From Lentisphaeria bacterium (lineage in GTDB: Bacteria; Verrucomicrobiota; Lentisphaeria; Victivallales; Victivallaceae): DNA of 64,000 nt. Below are positions 14,813 to 22,897 of this stretch, in pieces. The translations under genes were made by a program, and so were the position numbers. Where the stretch lies: assembly GCA_900768515.1 (NCBI GenBank), contig CAAGDG010000093.1, positions 1-64,000 on the forward strand. Reading direction: 5' to 3'. How positions within the stretch are numbered: position 1 is the stretch's first letter; each line of letters starts with the position of its first letter. The notes under the pieces are model-generated. The model ran no database searches. It was not told where the DNA came from and saw only the letters and a program-made list of their open reading frames with translations.

Positions 14813-17194
14813 CTATCTGCCGAGGTTCTCCACCGAAAATGCGGAATCTTGCGCGGCAATTTCCGGCAGCCATTTTTGCAGATAGGTCTGCAGCGGAAGC
14901 GGAGATTCCCCTGATACGTAGTGATTCACACCGGAATATCGTGTTTTGTCGCACGTCCACTTGAACAACAGAAGCGATGCGCCGGAAGGAACACGGATTT
15001 TGCCTGCAACGGTGTTGTCATTCGGTTTTGCGTCAAATACAAAATCGTAAGTCTCTTCCGTTTCATACACCTTGACTTCGAGTTTTCCGGAAATCTGTTG
15101 CCGCGTTTCATTTGCCGCGATCAGACTGACTTCGCCGTTTTCCGGTTCACTGCAGAGAACCGCGAATTCTCTGGAGCAGCGCTGCAGAAAATAAAATACC
15201 AGTTTGCGGTTCATGTCACTATCGACGTAGGCGTCGGAGATAACCTGCGGCCAGCTGTCGGCGAGGTTCCACAAAAGGATTCCCGTCTTGTGCCATTTCC
15301 CGAGGCGGTAAAGCTCCATCAGAAATTTATCCGATTCAGCCTGAAGGATCTGTGAAGCTTTCACATACGTTTCCAGCTCGGTTGGAACTTCCCCGAAAAA
15401 GCGTTCGAGCTGTTCATCCGCCTGACGCACTCTGTCCATAGTGCCGTTCCGGTACGTCATTGATTCCGTGCCGTGATAGTTCCATTCCGGGTTGTTTCTC
15501 ATCGGCCAAAGTTTGTCGGGCGAAAGATATTTTTTCAGCAGAGAGACGTTGCTGACGCCGGGGAATCCGATTTCGGATGCAAAGCAGCTGCGGTTCTTCC
15601 TGTAATAGAAATCCGATTTGCAGTAGTCGCGCGGTCCCCAGATGTGGGCCTCGGGACAGCTGAAGTGGCGTTCAAAAATGTTGTCTGCCGCCATCACCAA
15701 CGGTATACATTCCGCGGTATAGTACGGACTGCTCGGCAGATACGGACGATAAGGATCCAGTCCCGACAGAATTCCCGGCAGAATCCTGCGGCTGACCCGG
15801 TCATCGTCCGGACTGCTCCCCTTGCGGTACCAGCCGAATGCGCGCATCTGATCCGCCTCGTTGTTGCCGCACCAGATTGCGATGGAGGGATGATTGCGCA
15901 GTTCCTTTACGGCCCATTTCACCTCTTCTTCAATCAGATCGGCGAATTCGTCGTTTTGCGGATACGGCAGTGCCGACATGCCCAGATCGTGCCAGATCAT
16001 GATGCCGTTTTCGTCGCAGAAATCATAGAATTCGGGGGGCTCGTAAACTCCACCGCCGTGCATTCGGATCATATTGCAGTGCAATGTCTTAAATAATTTT
16101 ACCTTCTCCGTGACCGTCGACTTGTCGAGACTGTGGAAAATATTTCCCCAGATCCAGTTGCATCCGCGTATGAAAATCCGTTCCCCGTTGACCCGGAACA
16201 TGAATTTTCCCGGTTTGTCCGGCAGATTTGTATTGGTCCGTTCCAGCTCAATTGTGCGAATGCCGTGTTTGACGCTCTTTTTTGCAACCGGGATACCATC
16301 TTTGAAAATTTCCAGAGTGACATCATAAAGCGGCTGGTCGCCGTATCCGAGAGGCCACCAGAGCTGTGGATTTTTGATTTCGATATGCGGCAGTTCCACA
16401 TATCCGAAGGTCAGTTCGCGCATGAAATTCCGGTTGCCTTCCGTGCGGGAATCGCCGTAAACAAAGCTGACATCGGCCGTCAATCCCTCATAGGAATATC
16501 CGGGAATGTCGATATGCGCGCTGACTGCGACTGTCGCCTTTTTCCCGTCGGGCGAAATCTTCTCGGTGTAGACATAGATGTCGCGAATTTCGTAATCCGG
16601 TTTGCGGCGGATGTAGACGGAACGCCAGATTCCACCGGTCAGTACTCGCGGATTGATGTCCGTGCCGAATGCGTGATATGGTTTGCGGATATAGACGCTT
16701 TCATATTTGGAATACCAGCCGAAATCGTCATCATAATCCTTGTCTCTGACCACGTTCAGGGGCGCGGCGAGGCGTATGCAGAGCGTGTTCTGATCTTTCA
16801 GATATTGGGTGACGTCAAAACGGTAACACAGTTTTGCATTGCGCGTTTCGCCGATTTTCACCCCGTTCAGCCAGATGGTGGCGAAAACATCCAGACCGTT
16901 GAAGACAAGTTCAATATGCCCTTTGTCGAACCACTCCTCGCGGGCAAATGTCCTGGTATACCACCAGTCATAGCACTCGTACTTGCGAAGTTTGGTGAGG
17001 TTCAGTCCGCGCATGAGCTCCGGCAGCGCTGGAATTTCTCCGGACCTTGCGAGGTCAAGTTCCACATTGCCGGGTACATTCGCCGGAATCCGCGGACATT
17101 GATAATGGGCCAGTTCATCCGGATTCAGCGGCATCCCATCCGCTTCCGGAAAATACGCCAGCTGCCACTCACCGTCAAGAGATAACGTTTCCAT
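14813..17194 (-). CDS. GH2-family beta-mannosidase-like glycosidase
   Basis: 793 residues with no signal peptide, hence cytoplasmic. The order is the GH2 one: a sugar-binding jelly roll with the WYTRTF, NGLDVFATIWLNG and LKDQNTLCIRL signature (residues 1-200), an immunoglobulin-like domain to about 320, then a TIM barrel with FIRGCNWIWG (342-350), acid/base Glu446 in WCGNNEAD and nucleophile Glu541 in CFASEIGFPG. The WxGNNE motif is characteristic of the beta-mannosidase and exo-beta-glucosaminidase branch. It hydrolyses terminal beta-linked sugars; mannose is the likeliest. Codon choice is more AT-rich than in the housekeeping genes. It diverges from the AraC gene at 17624, a probable regulator. 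Confidence 0.9.
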   Translation of the reverse strand: METLSLDGEWQLAYFPEADGMPLNPDELAHYQCPRIPANVPGNVELDLARSGEIPALPELMRGLNLTKLRKYECYDWWYTRTFAREEWFDKGHIELVFNGLDVFATIWLNGVKIGETRNAKLCYRFDVTQYLKDQNTLCIRLAAPLNVVRDKDYDDDFGWYSKYESVYIRKPYHAFGTDINPRVLTGGIWRSVYIRRKPDYEIRDIYVYTEKISPDGKKATVAVSAHIDIPGYSYEGLTADVSFVYGDSRTEGNRNFMRELTFGYVELPHIEIKNPQLWWPLGYGDQPLYDVTLEIFKDGIPVAKKSVKHGIRTIELERTNTNLPDKPGKFMFRVNGERIFIRGCNWIWGNIFHSLDKSTVTEKVKLFKTLHCNMIRMHGGGVYEPPEFYDFCDENGIMIWHDLGMSALPYPQNDEFADLIEEEVKWAVKELRNHPSIAIWCGNNEADQMRAFGWYRKGSSPDDDRVSRRILPGILSGLDPYRPYLPSSPYYTAECIPLVMAADNIFERHFSCPEAHIWGPRDYCKSDFYYRKNRSCFASEIGFPGVSNVSLLKKYLSPDKLWPMRNNPEWNYHGTESMTYRNGTMDRVRQADEQLERFFGEVPTELETYVKASQILQAESDKFLMELYRLGKWHKTGILLWNLADSWPQVISDAYVDSDMNRKLVFYFLQRCSREFAVLCSEPENGEVSLIAANETRQQISGKLEVKVYETEETYDFVFDAKPNDNTVAGKIRVPSGASLLLFKWTCDKTRYSGVNHYVSGESPLPLQTYLQKWLPEIAAQDSAFSVENLGR

Positions 17195-17237
17195 ACCGGA
17201 CCTGTCATGTTATGTGTTTTTTTTCGATGCCGCATTC

Positions 17238-17266
17238 AATATACATCCGCTTCTGCCATGCTGTAA
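17238..17266 (-). promoter_or_regulatory. Promoter for the GH2 gene
   Basis: Minus strand: TTACAG (17266-17261), a 17-bp spacer and TATATT (17243-17238). Just upstream, at 17275-17310, are repeated TATGAT and TTTTTA/TAAAAA half-sites that could bind the divergent AraC protein. Confidence 0.5.
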
Positions 17267-17451
17267 TATGACATTTGTATGATTTTTACTGTTAAAAAGT
17301 ATGATCAGTCTCGAGCTTTTCCTGACAACGATCCGGGGCGGACTTGAGCCGGTTCATGAAAGTTCCCCGCGGCGGCTGGCAGAGGTCTGTTCGCCTTCTT
17401 CATATTTCCGGACCGGTTCAGCGGATTCCCGTCTTGAAATCGGATCGAGGC

Positions 17452-17480
17452 TTGACGAACAGCAGTTGCGGATGTATTCT
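17452..17480 (+). promoter_or_regulatory. Promoter for the second AraC gene
   Basis: TTGACG (17452-17457), a 17-bp spacer and TATTCT (17475-17480). A leader of about 135 nt follows. The whole 17195-17623 interval is a divergent control region without a gene. Confidence 0.55.
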
Positions 17481-17623
17481 TCCTTTCGGCGCCTTCAGGA
17501 GGAGGTGCCGTAGTATATTGGTTGCGGAGAAGGAGTCGGCTCCGTTTTTTCTTCCGTCGGGAGCCTGCCGGGACGGGGAAACAGAGAATGATGTTTCCGC
17601 CGATGCAAAAAGGAGCGTGAAAG

Positions 17624-18475
17624 ATGTCATGCAAGTTACTGTCTGTTGAAAGCATACCCAGAAGCAAATCTTTCCCGTTCCGGGTGAAAACCATCTATCA
17701 GGGAAATTCGATCCGATTTGCGGCCGCGCCGCGGAAATGGAGTGATTTTGAAGTCTGCATTCGATCGAATTCAGAGGAGTTGGTCCTTGAAGACGAGGTT
17801 GACGGCAGAATTCTGCAAACCTCATGTCCGCAAGTTCTGTTCCGTGTCCCCGGCTCAGTATGGAAGAGCAAGGACTGGCAGACTCGGGATGCGACCGCTT
17901 TTAATTATGCACCGGAGGTCGCGGAACTTCTGAAGCCGCTCGGTCTGTATCCGGACCGGTCATACTGCAATTTCATCATGACTCCGGAAATCTCCCAGCA
18001 TCTTTCCAAAATACGCAATATTATCTGTAATTTGTATACTCCTGGTGCAGCGGACAGTCTGGACTGGACCTGTTTCTCGCTTCTCGGCACTTTGCGGTTT
18101 CAACAGGAGGGGGCCCCGGCGGTTACGCTGGAAAACCGTATTTACAACATGTCAATCTGGTTTCAGATGCATTACTCGGAACCCATTAATATTGATGATG
18201 TTGCCGCAGCCAACACCATGTCACGGGCGTATTTTTTTCAAGTATGGAAAAAATATTTTCCAGTCTCTCCGTTGCAGTATATCATTAATCTGCGGTTGGA
18301 AGCCGCCGCCCGCAGTCTGCTCGATACCGATCTTTCCATCGCGCAGATTGTTTCGGAAAATGCATTTTCAAGCGAATACGATTTCTACCGGCGTTTCCGG
18401 AAAAAATATGGAATGACCCCCGGGGAATACCGGCTTCGCAACCGATCCGAGTTGTGTCGGACGCCGGAAAAATGA
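17624..18475 (+). CDS. AraC-family transcriptional regulator, divergent from GH2
   Basis: 283 residues. The N-terminal sensor region has no clear cupin signature. The C-terminal double helix-turn-helix starts near residue 180 (INIDDVAAANTMSRAYFFQVWKKYF, then IAQIVSENAFSSEYDFYRRFRKKYGMTPGEYR), which matches the AraC consensus including the closing PxxYR. AAAGGAGC lies 7 bp upstream of the ATG. Head-to-head placement with the beta-mannosidase-like gene makes that its likely target. Its sequence is more AT-rich than the window average, like its neighbours in 14.8-20.5 kb. Confidence 0.9.
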   Translation: MSCKLLSVESIPRSKSFPFRVKTIYQGNSIRFAAAPRKWSDFEVCIRSNSEELVLEDEVDGRILQTSCPQVLFRVPGSVWKSKDWQTRDATAFNYAPEVAELLKPLGLYPDRSYCNFIMTPEISQHLSKIRNIICNLYTPGAADSLDWTCFSLLGTLRFQQEGAPAVTLENRIYNMSIWFQMHYSEPINIDDVAAANTMSRAYFFQVWKKYFPVSPLQYIINLRLEAAARSLLDTDLSIAQIVSENAFSSEYDFYRRFRKKYGMTPGEYRLRNRSELCRTPEK

Positions 18476-18788
18476 CTGGATGATTTGTTAAATTGTGAAA
18501 GCGATAATATCAGGAGCGTTGCATATGTCCCATCGGGTAATTGTTCCAATACTTGAATATCAACACGGGAAGCAGATTCCCCAAAAGCATCCTCAATGGA
18601 GAAGATGATCGGGGGAATCTGCAGGCAAAAATCGTGAAACCGAAACCGGGACTGCTGGATTGGAATTGAGCCGCCAGCACGGAGATGCAACACCGGTGTG
18701 CAAAGTCTCCGGCTGTTTCCGAGACGGCCTTTGCCGTTTTCCAGAGCCCGTGAAAAGGTGGTGGCAAGCCTCGGAAAAAGGTTTATTA
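18476..18788 (+). other. Intergenic stretch between convergent genes
   Basis: 313 bp with no supported gene and no clean terminator. Weak minus-strand reading frames exist (18385-18819), but they run through the AraC 3' end and lack a ribosome site. Confidence 0.3.
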
Positions 18789-20048
18789 TCATTTTTTTCC
18801 GTTCTGGGGCAATGTCCACGGCGGAATGTTTTTCATAACTTCAAGGATCCGTCCCAGTATTTTTTCGCCGTCGGACCTCTTTAGAATGTCACATTCCTCT
18901 TTCTGGTGGAACAAAAGAGCGTTGCCGCATTCAAACGACCAGCGATATGTTACCTGCTCATTCCCGGAATCGTAACTCAAATAATTGAAGTCCGGGTACA
19001 GCAGATTCCACTCATAATACGGCACATACTGATATTTTGAGGTCATTGGGATTGACATCGGGCCCTCAGTCGGTGCGGAAAGCGTAAAAATATATCCGTC
19101 CGCCAGAGGCCCGGGCACGGAGCGGTTTCTTTTCTCAAATTCCCTGTAAACTTCAAACAAGCCGGTATGATAACTGAAAGTCATCCTGCCCAGATCACCG
19201 ATTTCCCATGTTCCGGGGATTCCCGCTTCTTCAAATGCCCGCTGAAGTTCATCGCGGCGGGCGTGGGTAGAGGGATGCATGGCGATCATCCCTGAGGATT
19301 CATACATCTGCACATCCCCCGGCAGACGCAAAGACTCATAAACCGGGAACCGGATCTTCAAGGCCTTGCCGATTTGTACCGCCGGAAGATTGCTCGAACA
19401 GGTCAGAAGATACGTTTTCGCCTCTTTCTCTGCCGAGGCAACCATAAAACCCGGATATACGCCATCGCTTCTTCTGCCGGCGCAGACCTGTTTCCCGATA
19501 TACAACTGGAATCCGTATAAGGTATATTCCGGTGCATCATTGGAGATCGTAATGCTTTTCCGGTCGCCGGAGACATCGAACTTCAGATTCCAGTCCTGTT
19601 CGATGCCGATACAGATCAACTTTTCGCATTCGGGATAAAATTCTTCGGGGATAGAGTCGGTATTGACCGATATTTTCCGGTAATCCTGAACCAGCGGAGG
19701 GAGTCCTGCGGGGTCATGCATTACGCGGGCAACGATCCAGTCTCCCCTGCCGATTTCTGCGGCAGATTCGGCATCGCTGAAACGGATGGAAGAATGACCG
19801 AAAGGAACGTTTCCGCTGACTTGGAAGGTATTCTCCGGGAGCTTCTGGACTATCCTGCCGACCGCGATTGCCTGTTTCGCAAGCGGTGCCTGAACCTGAT
19901 CAGCATTATTTTCGCGGATCAGTTTCAGCTGTTTCTGATACCAGGGAGTTTTTGCCGGTATTTCCGCCGGAATTGTCCCGAGTTCACATCCGAAAAGGAA
20001 CAGCAGGAGGCTTGTGACCAAAAGAATCAAACCCCTTTTTAATTTCAT
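18789..20048 (-). CDS. Lipoprotein of unknown function
   Basis: 419 residues from ATG 20048. The lipobox is clear: MKLKRGLILLVTSLLLFLFG then Cys21 in LFGCELG, a signal peptidase II site. The in-frame ATGs 8-9 codons upstream would place the ribosome site GGAAGGA inside the gene, so I reject them. The mature part is acidic and mixed alpha/beta with several aromatic clusters (YQYVPYYEWNLLYPDFNYL). I recognise no domain. Codon use is AT-richer than in the flanking htpG region, which fits acquired DNA. Confidence 0.75.
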   Translation of the reverse strand: MKLKRGLILLVTSLLLFLFGCELGTIPAEIPAKTPWYQKQLKLIRENNADQVQAPLAKQAIAVGRIVQKLPENTFQVSGNVPFGHSSIRFSDAESAAEIGRGDWIVARVMHDPAGLPPLVQDYRKISVNTDSIPEEFYPECEKLICIGIEQDWNLKFDVSGDRKSITISNDAPEYTLYGFQLYIGKQVCAGRRSDGVYPGFMVASAEKEAKTYLLTCSSNLPAVQIGKALKIRFPVYESLRLPGDVQMYESSGMIAMHPSTHARRDELQRAFEEAGIPGTWEIGDLGRMTFSYHTGLFEVYREFEKRNRSVPGPLADGYIFTLSAPTEGPMSIPMTSKYQYVPYYEWNLLYPDFNYLSYDSGNEQVTYRWSFECGNALLFHQKEECDILKRSDGEKILGRILEVMKNIPPWTLPQNGKK

Positions 20049-20146
20049 AAATAATAGTCCTTCCATCATTTCGGACAAATATTTTACCTGTTCCCAGATT
20101 TCATATACCTGCAGGGTTTGTGCATCTCCTAAAATCAGATAACTTT

Positions 20147-20443
20147 TTATTGATTGGTACAAACGCTCTTGCAGACTACTATACCCCCATTCATTAGCGC
20201 TTGCAAGGTGCGAGAAGAGTAGTAGAAAATGGCCTCCAGATTCATTTCATTCAATAGTTTTCGGACATCCGGTTTTTGGAGTGCTGCTCTGTTGGAATAC
20301 ATGGCGGTGATAATGTAGTGGTTGACTTCCATTGCTTTTGTCATACATTCAACACGCTGCTGATTGAGGGAGGAGTCGATCTGGGGCGCGGTTACGATTA
20401 GCAGGGCATAAGCAACGTTAAAACCAATCAGGTTTACCACCAT
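20147..20443 (-). CDS. Hypothetical 98-residue protein, possibly a remnant
   Basis: An open frame of 98 codons with a hydrophobic N-terminus (LIGFNVAYALLIVTAP) and a helical, Met/Gln-rich middle. No clear ribosome site precedes the ATG and no family is recognised. It lies in AT-rich DNA between the lipoprotein and tRNA-Ser. It could be a real small protein or debris of a mobile element. Confidence 0.3.
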   Translation of the reverse strand: MVVNLIGFNVAYALLIVTAPQIDSSLNQQRVECMTKAMEVNHYIITAMYSNRAALQKPDVRKLLNEMNLEAIFYYSSRTLQALMNGGIVVCKSVCTNQ

Positions 20444-20557
20444 GTCAATCAGGCGCTAACATCAGCGATCAATAGAAAATCGAACCTGCTGAACACGGAA
20501 CAGGAGGAACAAAGGTAGACTCTGGTAGATGGTGAGGTAGATAATTGGTGTACAGAT

Positions 20558-20600
20558 AAATAAAGAAGCAGTCGGTTCTGTTTAGTATAACCGACTGCTT
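20558..20600 (-). terminator. Rho-independent terminator after tRNA-Ser
   Basis: A perfect 12-bp stem pairs 20566-20577 with 20589-20600 around an 11-nt loop. On the minus strand it is followed by CTTCTTTATTT. It lies 20 bp beyond the tRNA 3' end. Confidence 0.75.
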
Positions 20601-20619
20601 TTCAATTAGTTAATTTTGG

Positions 20620-20704
20620 CGGAGAGAGAGGGATTCGAACCCTCGGTGGATTGCTCCACGGCTGTTTTCAAGACCGCTGCCTTAAACCACTCGACCATCT
20701 CTCC
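20620..20704 (-). tRNA. tRNA-Ser (anticodon UGA)
   Basis: The minus strand reads GGAGAGATGGTCGAGTGG at the 5' end and closes with TCTCTCCG. The acceptor arms GGAGAGA and TCTCTCC pair perfectly. The anticodon loop is CTTGAAA, giving UGA. The T arm has GGTTCGAATCC, and an extended variable arm (CGTGGAGCAATCCACG-like) marks it as class II. CCA is not encoded. Its 3' end faces the AT-richer accessory DNA to the left. Confidence 0.95.
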
Positions 20705-20716
20705 GGATCTGCGATC

Positions 20717-20759
20717 TGCAAAATATCGCGCTTGAAATGATATTTTTCAAGCGCGATAT
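20717..20759 (-). terminator. Terminator of htpG, overlapping a possible tRNA promoter
   Basis: A perfect 15-bp stem pairs 20723-20737 with 20745-20759 (7-nt loop), followed on the minus strand by TTTTGC. The loop-side sequence also supplies TTGAAA, a 17-bp spacer and GATATT in the tRNA direction, so the hairpin may double as the tRNA-Ser promoter. Confidence 0.7.
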
Positions 20760-20771
20760 CTGTTTGAAAGA

Positions 20772-22676
20772 TCATTTTTCCGAAGAAAGACCCTTCAGAA
20801 GCAGGCCCGTCACCTGTTTCGCAAACGCCGCCGGATCGGGCAGGGGACTGCCTTCGGTCAGCAATGCCTGATCGAAGAGTACCTTCGCGTAACCTTCCAG
20901 TTCGGGGGTTTCTCCCGCTTTCTCGTACACCTGGAACAGCGCCTCGATCAACGGATGACCGGGGTTGAGTTCCAGGATCCGCTTGCTCTCCGGCACCTCC
21001 TGGTGCATCGCCTTGAACAGACGCTCCAGATGCGGACTCAGAGAGTTCCCCTCCGTGATCAGGCAGCAGGGACTGTCGGTCAACCGCGCCGAGAAGCGGA
21101 CCTCCGCCACCTTGTCGGCCAGCGCCTTCTTCAGAAATTCAACCAGTTTTGCAAACTTCTTCTGCGCTTCGGCGATGGTCTTTTCCGCGGCGGTCTTCTC
21201 GTCGCCTTCCATCTCAAAATCGCCCTTGGCTACCGGTTTGAAGTTTTTCTTCCGGTATTGGAACATCTCCTGCATGATCCAGTCGTCGATCGGATCGGTC
21301 ATGAAGAGCACATCATAACCCTTCGACCGGAAATATTCGAGAGCTGGACTGGAGGCCACCGCTTCCCGTTTCTCTCCGGTGATGTAGTAGATGTCCTTCT
21401 GGGATTCCGGCATCGCATTGACGTAGTCGGCCAGCGAAATCAGCTTGCCCGGTTCGCTGTTCATGCTTTCGTACATCACCAGATCCTTGATCTTCTCCGC
21501 GTTCGCGTAGTCGGTGTGGATCCCTTCCTTCAGCACGCGGCCGAACTCCCGGAAAAAGTGTGCGTAGGCTTCCGGCTCCGATTCCATGAGCTTTTTAAGC
21601 TCCCCGAGCACCTTGTTGACCACGCCTTTTTCGATTCGGTGCAGAAGCGGGTTCTCCTGCAGGATTTCGCGCGACACGTTGAGCGGAAGATCGCTCGAAT
21701 CGACCACGCCGCAGACGAAGCGCAGATATTCCGGAACCAGTTCCTTGCATTCGTCGGTGATGAAGACGCGCTTCACATAGAGCTGCAGGCCCCGCTTCTG
21801 GATCTCCGGCATCAGCAGGTTGAACGGCGCATCCTTCGGCAGGAAGAGAAGCGCCTTGAATTCGCTGGCTCCCTCCGCCGACATATGGATCGCCTTCCAG
21901 TATTCGCCGCCGCCGAAATGCGAAAGGTGGCTGTAGAAGCTCTTGTACTCCTCTTCGGTGATTTCCGAGGACTTGCGCAGCCAGATCGCCTTCTGGGAGT
22001 TCAGGACGGTGTCGACCACCGTTTTGTTCTTGTCCTTGTCGGTCTTCTCCTCCGGCATCACGATCGGATAGGCGATGAAGTCGGAGTAACGGTGGATGAT
22101 CTCTTTGATTTTCCAGCTGTCGAGGTACTGGGCGGCGTCCTCCTTGAGGAAGAGCTTGATTTCGGTGCCGGGTTCCGCGCGGTCGCAGGCGTCGAGTTCG
22201 AACTCCCCTTCGCCGCGGCTGCTCCAGAGCGTCGCCGGCGCGTCGGAATCGAACTTCTTCGTGCGCAGTTCCACCCGGTCCGCCACCATGAACGCCGAAT
22301 AAAATCCGACGCCGAACTGGCCGATCAGTTCCGGAATCTCCTCTTTCTTCTCTCCCTTCTCCTCAAGCATCTTCAGGAAGGCGCGGGTGCCGCTCTTGGC
22401 GATGGTCCCGACGTTGTCGATCACCTCCTGTTCGGTCATGCCGATGCCGTTGTCGGAGATGGTCAGGGTTTTCGCCTCCTTGTCGATCACCAGCCGGATC
22501 TGCCAGTCGCGGGCAAGTTCCGGTTTCGTCAGACTGGCGAAACGGGCCTTGTCGATCGCGTCGGCTGCGTTGGCGACCAGTTCGCGCAGGAAGATGTCGC
22601 GGTTGGAGTAGAGTGAGTGAATCATCAGGTTCAGCAGCTGCCGGACCTCCGTTTTAAATTCCATTTTCTGTGCCAT
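20772..22676 (-). CDS. htpG: Chaperone protein HtpG (Hsp90)
   Basis: 634 residues, full family length. The N-terminal GHKL ATPase shows ELVANAADAIDKARF (residues 32-46), DNGIGMT and GQFGVGFYSAFMVADRVEL. The middle domain carries PFNLLMP...KRGLQLYVKRVFITDE and LPLNVSREILQ with the catalytic Arg. The C-terminal dimerisation domain follows. HtpG is an ATP-driven cytosolic chaperone. GAGAGAGG precedes the ATG. No CIRCE element is visible upstream; the promoter at 22731-22758 looks like ordinary sigma70. Confidence 0.98.
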   Translation of the reverse strand: MAQKMEFKTEVRQLLNLMIHSLYSNRDIFLRELVANAADAIDKARFASLTKPELARDWQIRLVIDKEAKTLTISDNGIGMTEQEVIDNVGTIAKSGTRAFLKMLEEKGEKKEEIPELIGQFGVGFYSAFMVADRVELRTKKFDSDAPATLWSSRGEGEFELDACDRAEPGTEIKLFLKEDAAQYLDSWKIKEIIHRYSDFIAYPIVMPEEKTDKDKNKTVVDTVLNSQKAIWLRKSSEITEEEYKSFYSHLSHFGGGEYWKAIHMSAEGASEFKALLFLPKDAPFNLLMPEIQKRGLQLYVKRVFITDECKELVPEYLRFVCGVVDSSDLPLNVSREILQENPLLHRIEKGVVNKVLGELKKLMESEPEAYAHFFREFGRVLKEGIHTDYANAEKIKDLVMYESMNSEPGKLISLADYVNAMPESQKDIYYITGEKREAVASSPALEYFRSKGYDVLFMTDPIDDWIMQEMFQYRKKNFKPVAKGDFEMEGDEKTAAEKTIAEAQKKFAKLVEFLKKALADKVAEVRFSARLTDSPCCLITEGNSLSPHLERLFKAMHQEVPESKRILELNPGHPLIEALFQVYEKAGETPELEGYAKVLFDQALLTEGSPLPDPAAFAKQVTGLLLKGLSSEK

Positions 22677-22730
22677 TATGCAAACCTCTCTCTTCTGTTG
22701 CAGACGGAATTTCAGTATCCGGAATTGAAA

Positions 22731-22758
22731 AATATAATTTTTTTTACTGAAAAATCAA
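22731..22758 (-). promoter_or_regulatory. Promoter for htpG
   Basis: Minus strand: TTGATT (22758-22753), a 16-bp A-rich spacer and TATATT (22736-22731). Confidence 0.55.
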
Positions 22759-22828
22759 GTCTGGATCGGCTCCGGAAGTGGAAAAAATTCTGTTGGGGAT
22801 ATAATTTATCCAAACCGATGAAAACTGC

Positions 22829-22866
22829 GTCCGGCCGTCCCCGGGAGAGAAAACCCGCGGCCGGAC
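22829..22866. repeat. GC-rich inverted repeat between htpG and DUF349 gene
   Basis: GTCCGGCCG (22829-22837) and CGGCCGGAC (22858-22866) form a perfect 9-bp stem with a 20-nt loop between divergent genes. There is no T-run on either side, so it is more likely regulatory than a terminator. Confidence 0.4.
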
Positions 22867-22897
22867 GGCGTCACTTAACACCGGTGGCTTCTTCCGG

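Noticed and set aside
22677..22897. CIRCE heat-shock operator upstream of htpG
   Set aside because: No TTAGCACTC/GAGTGCTAA pair. The inverted repeat at 22829-22866 is GC-rich and unrelated.
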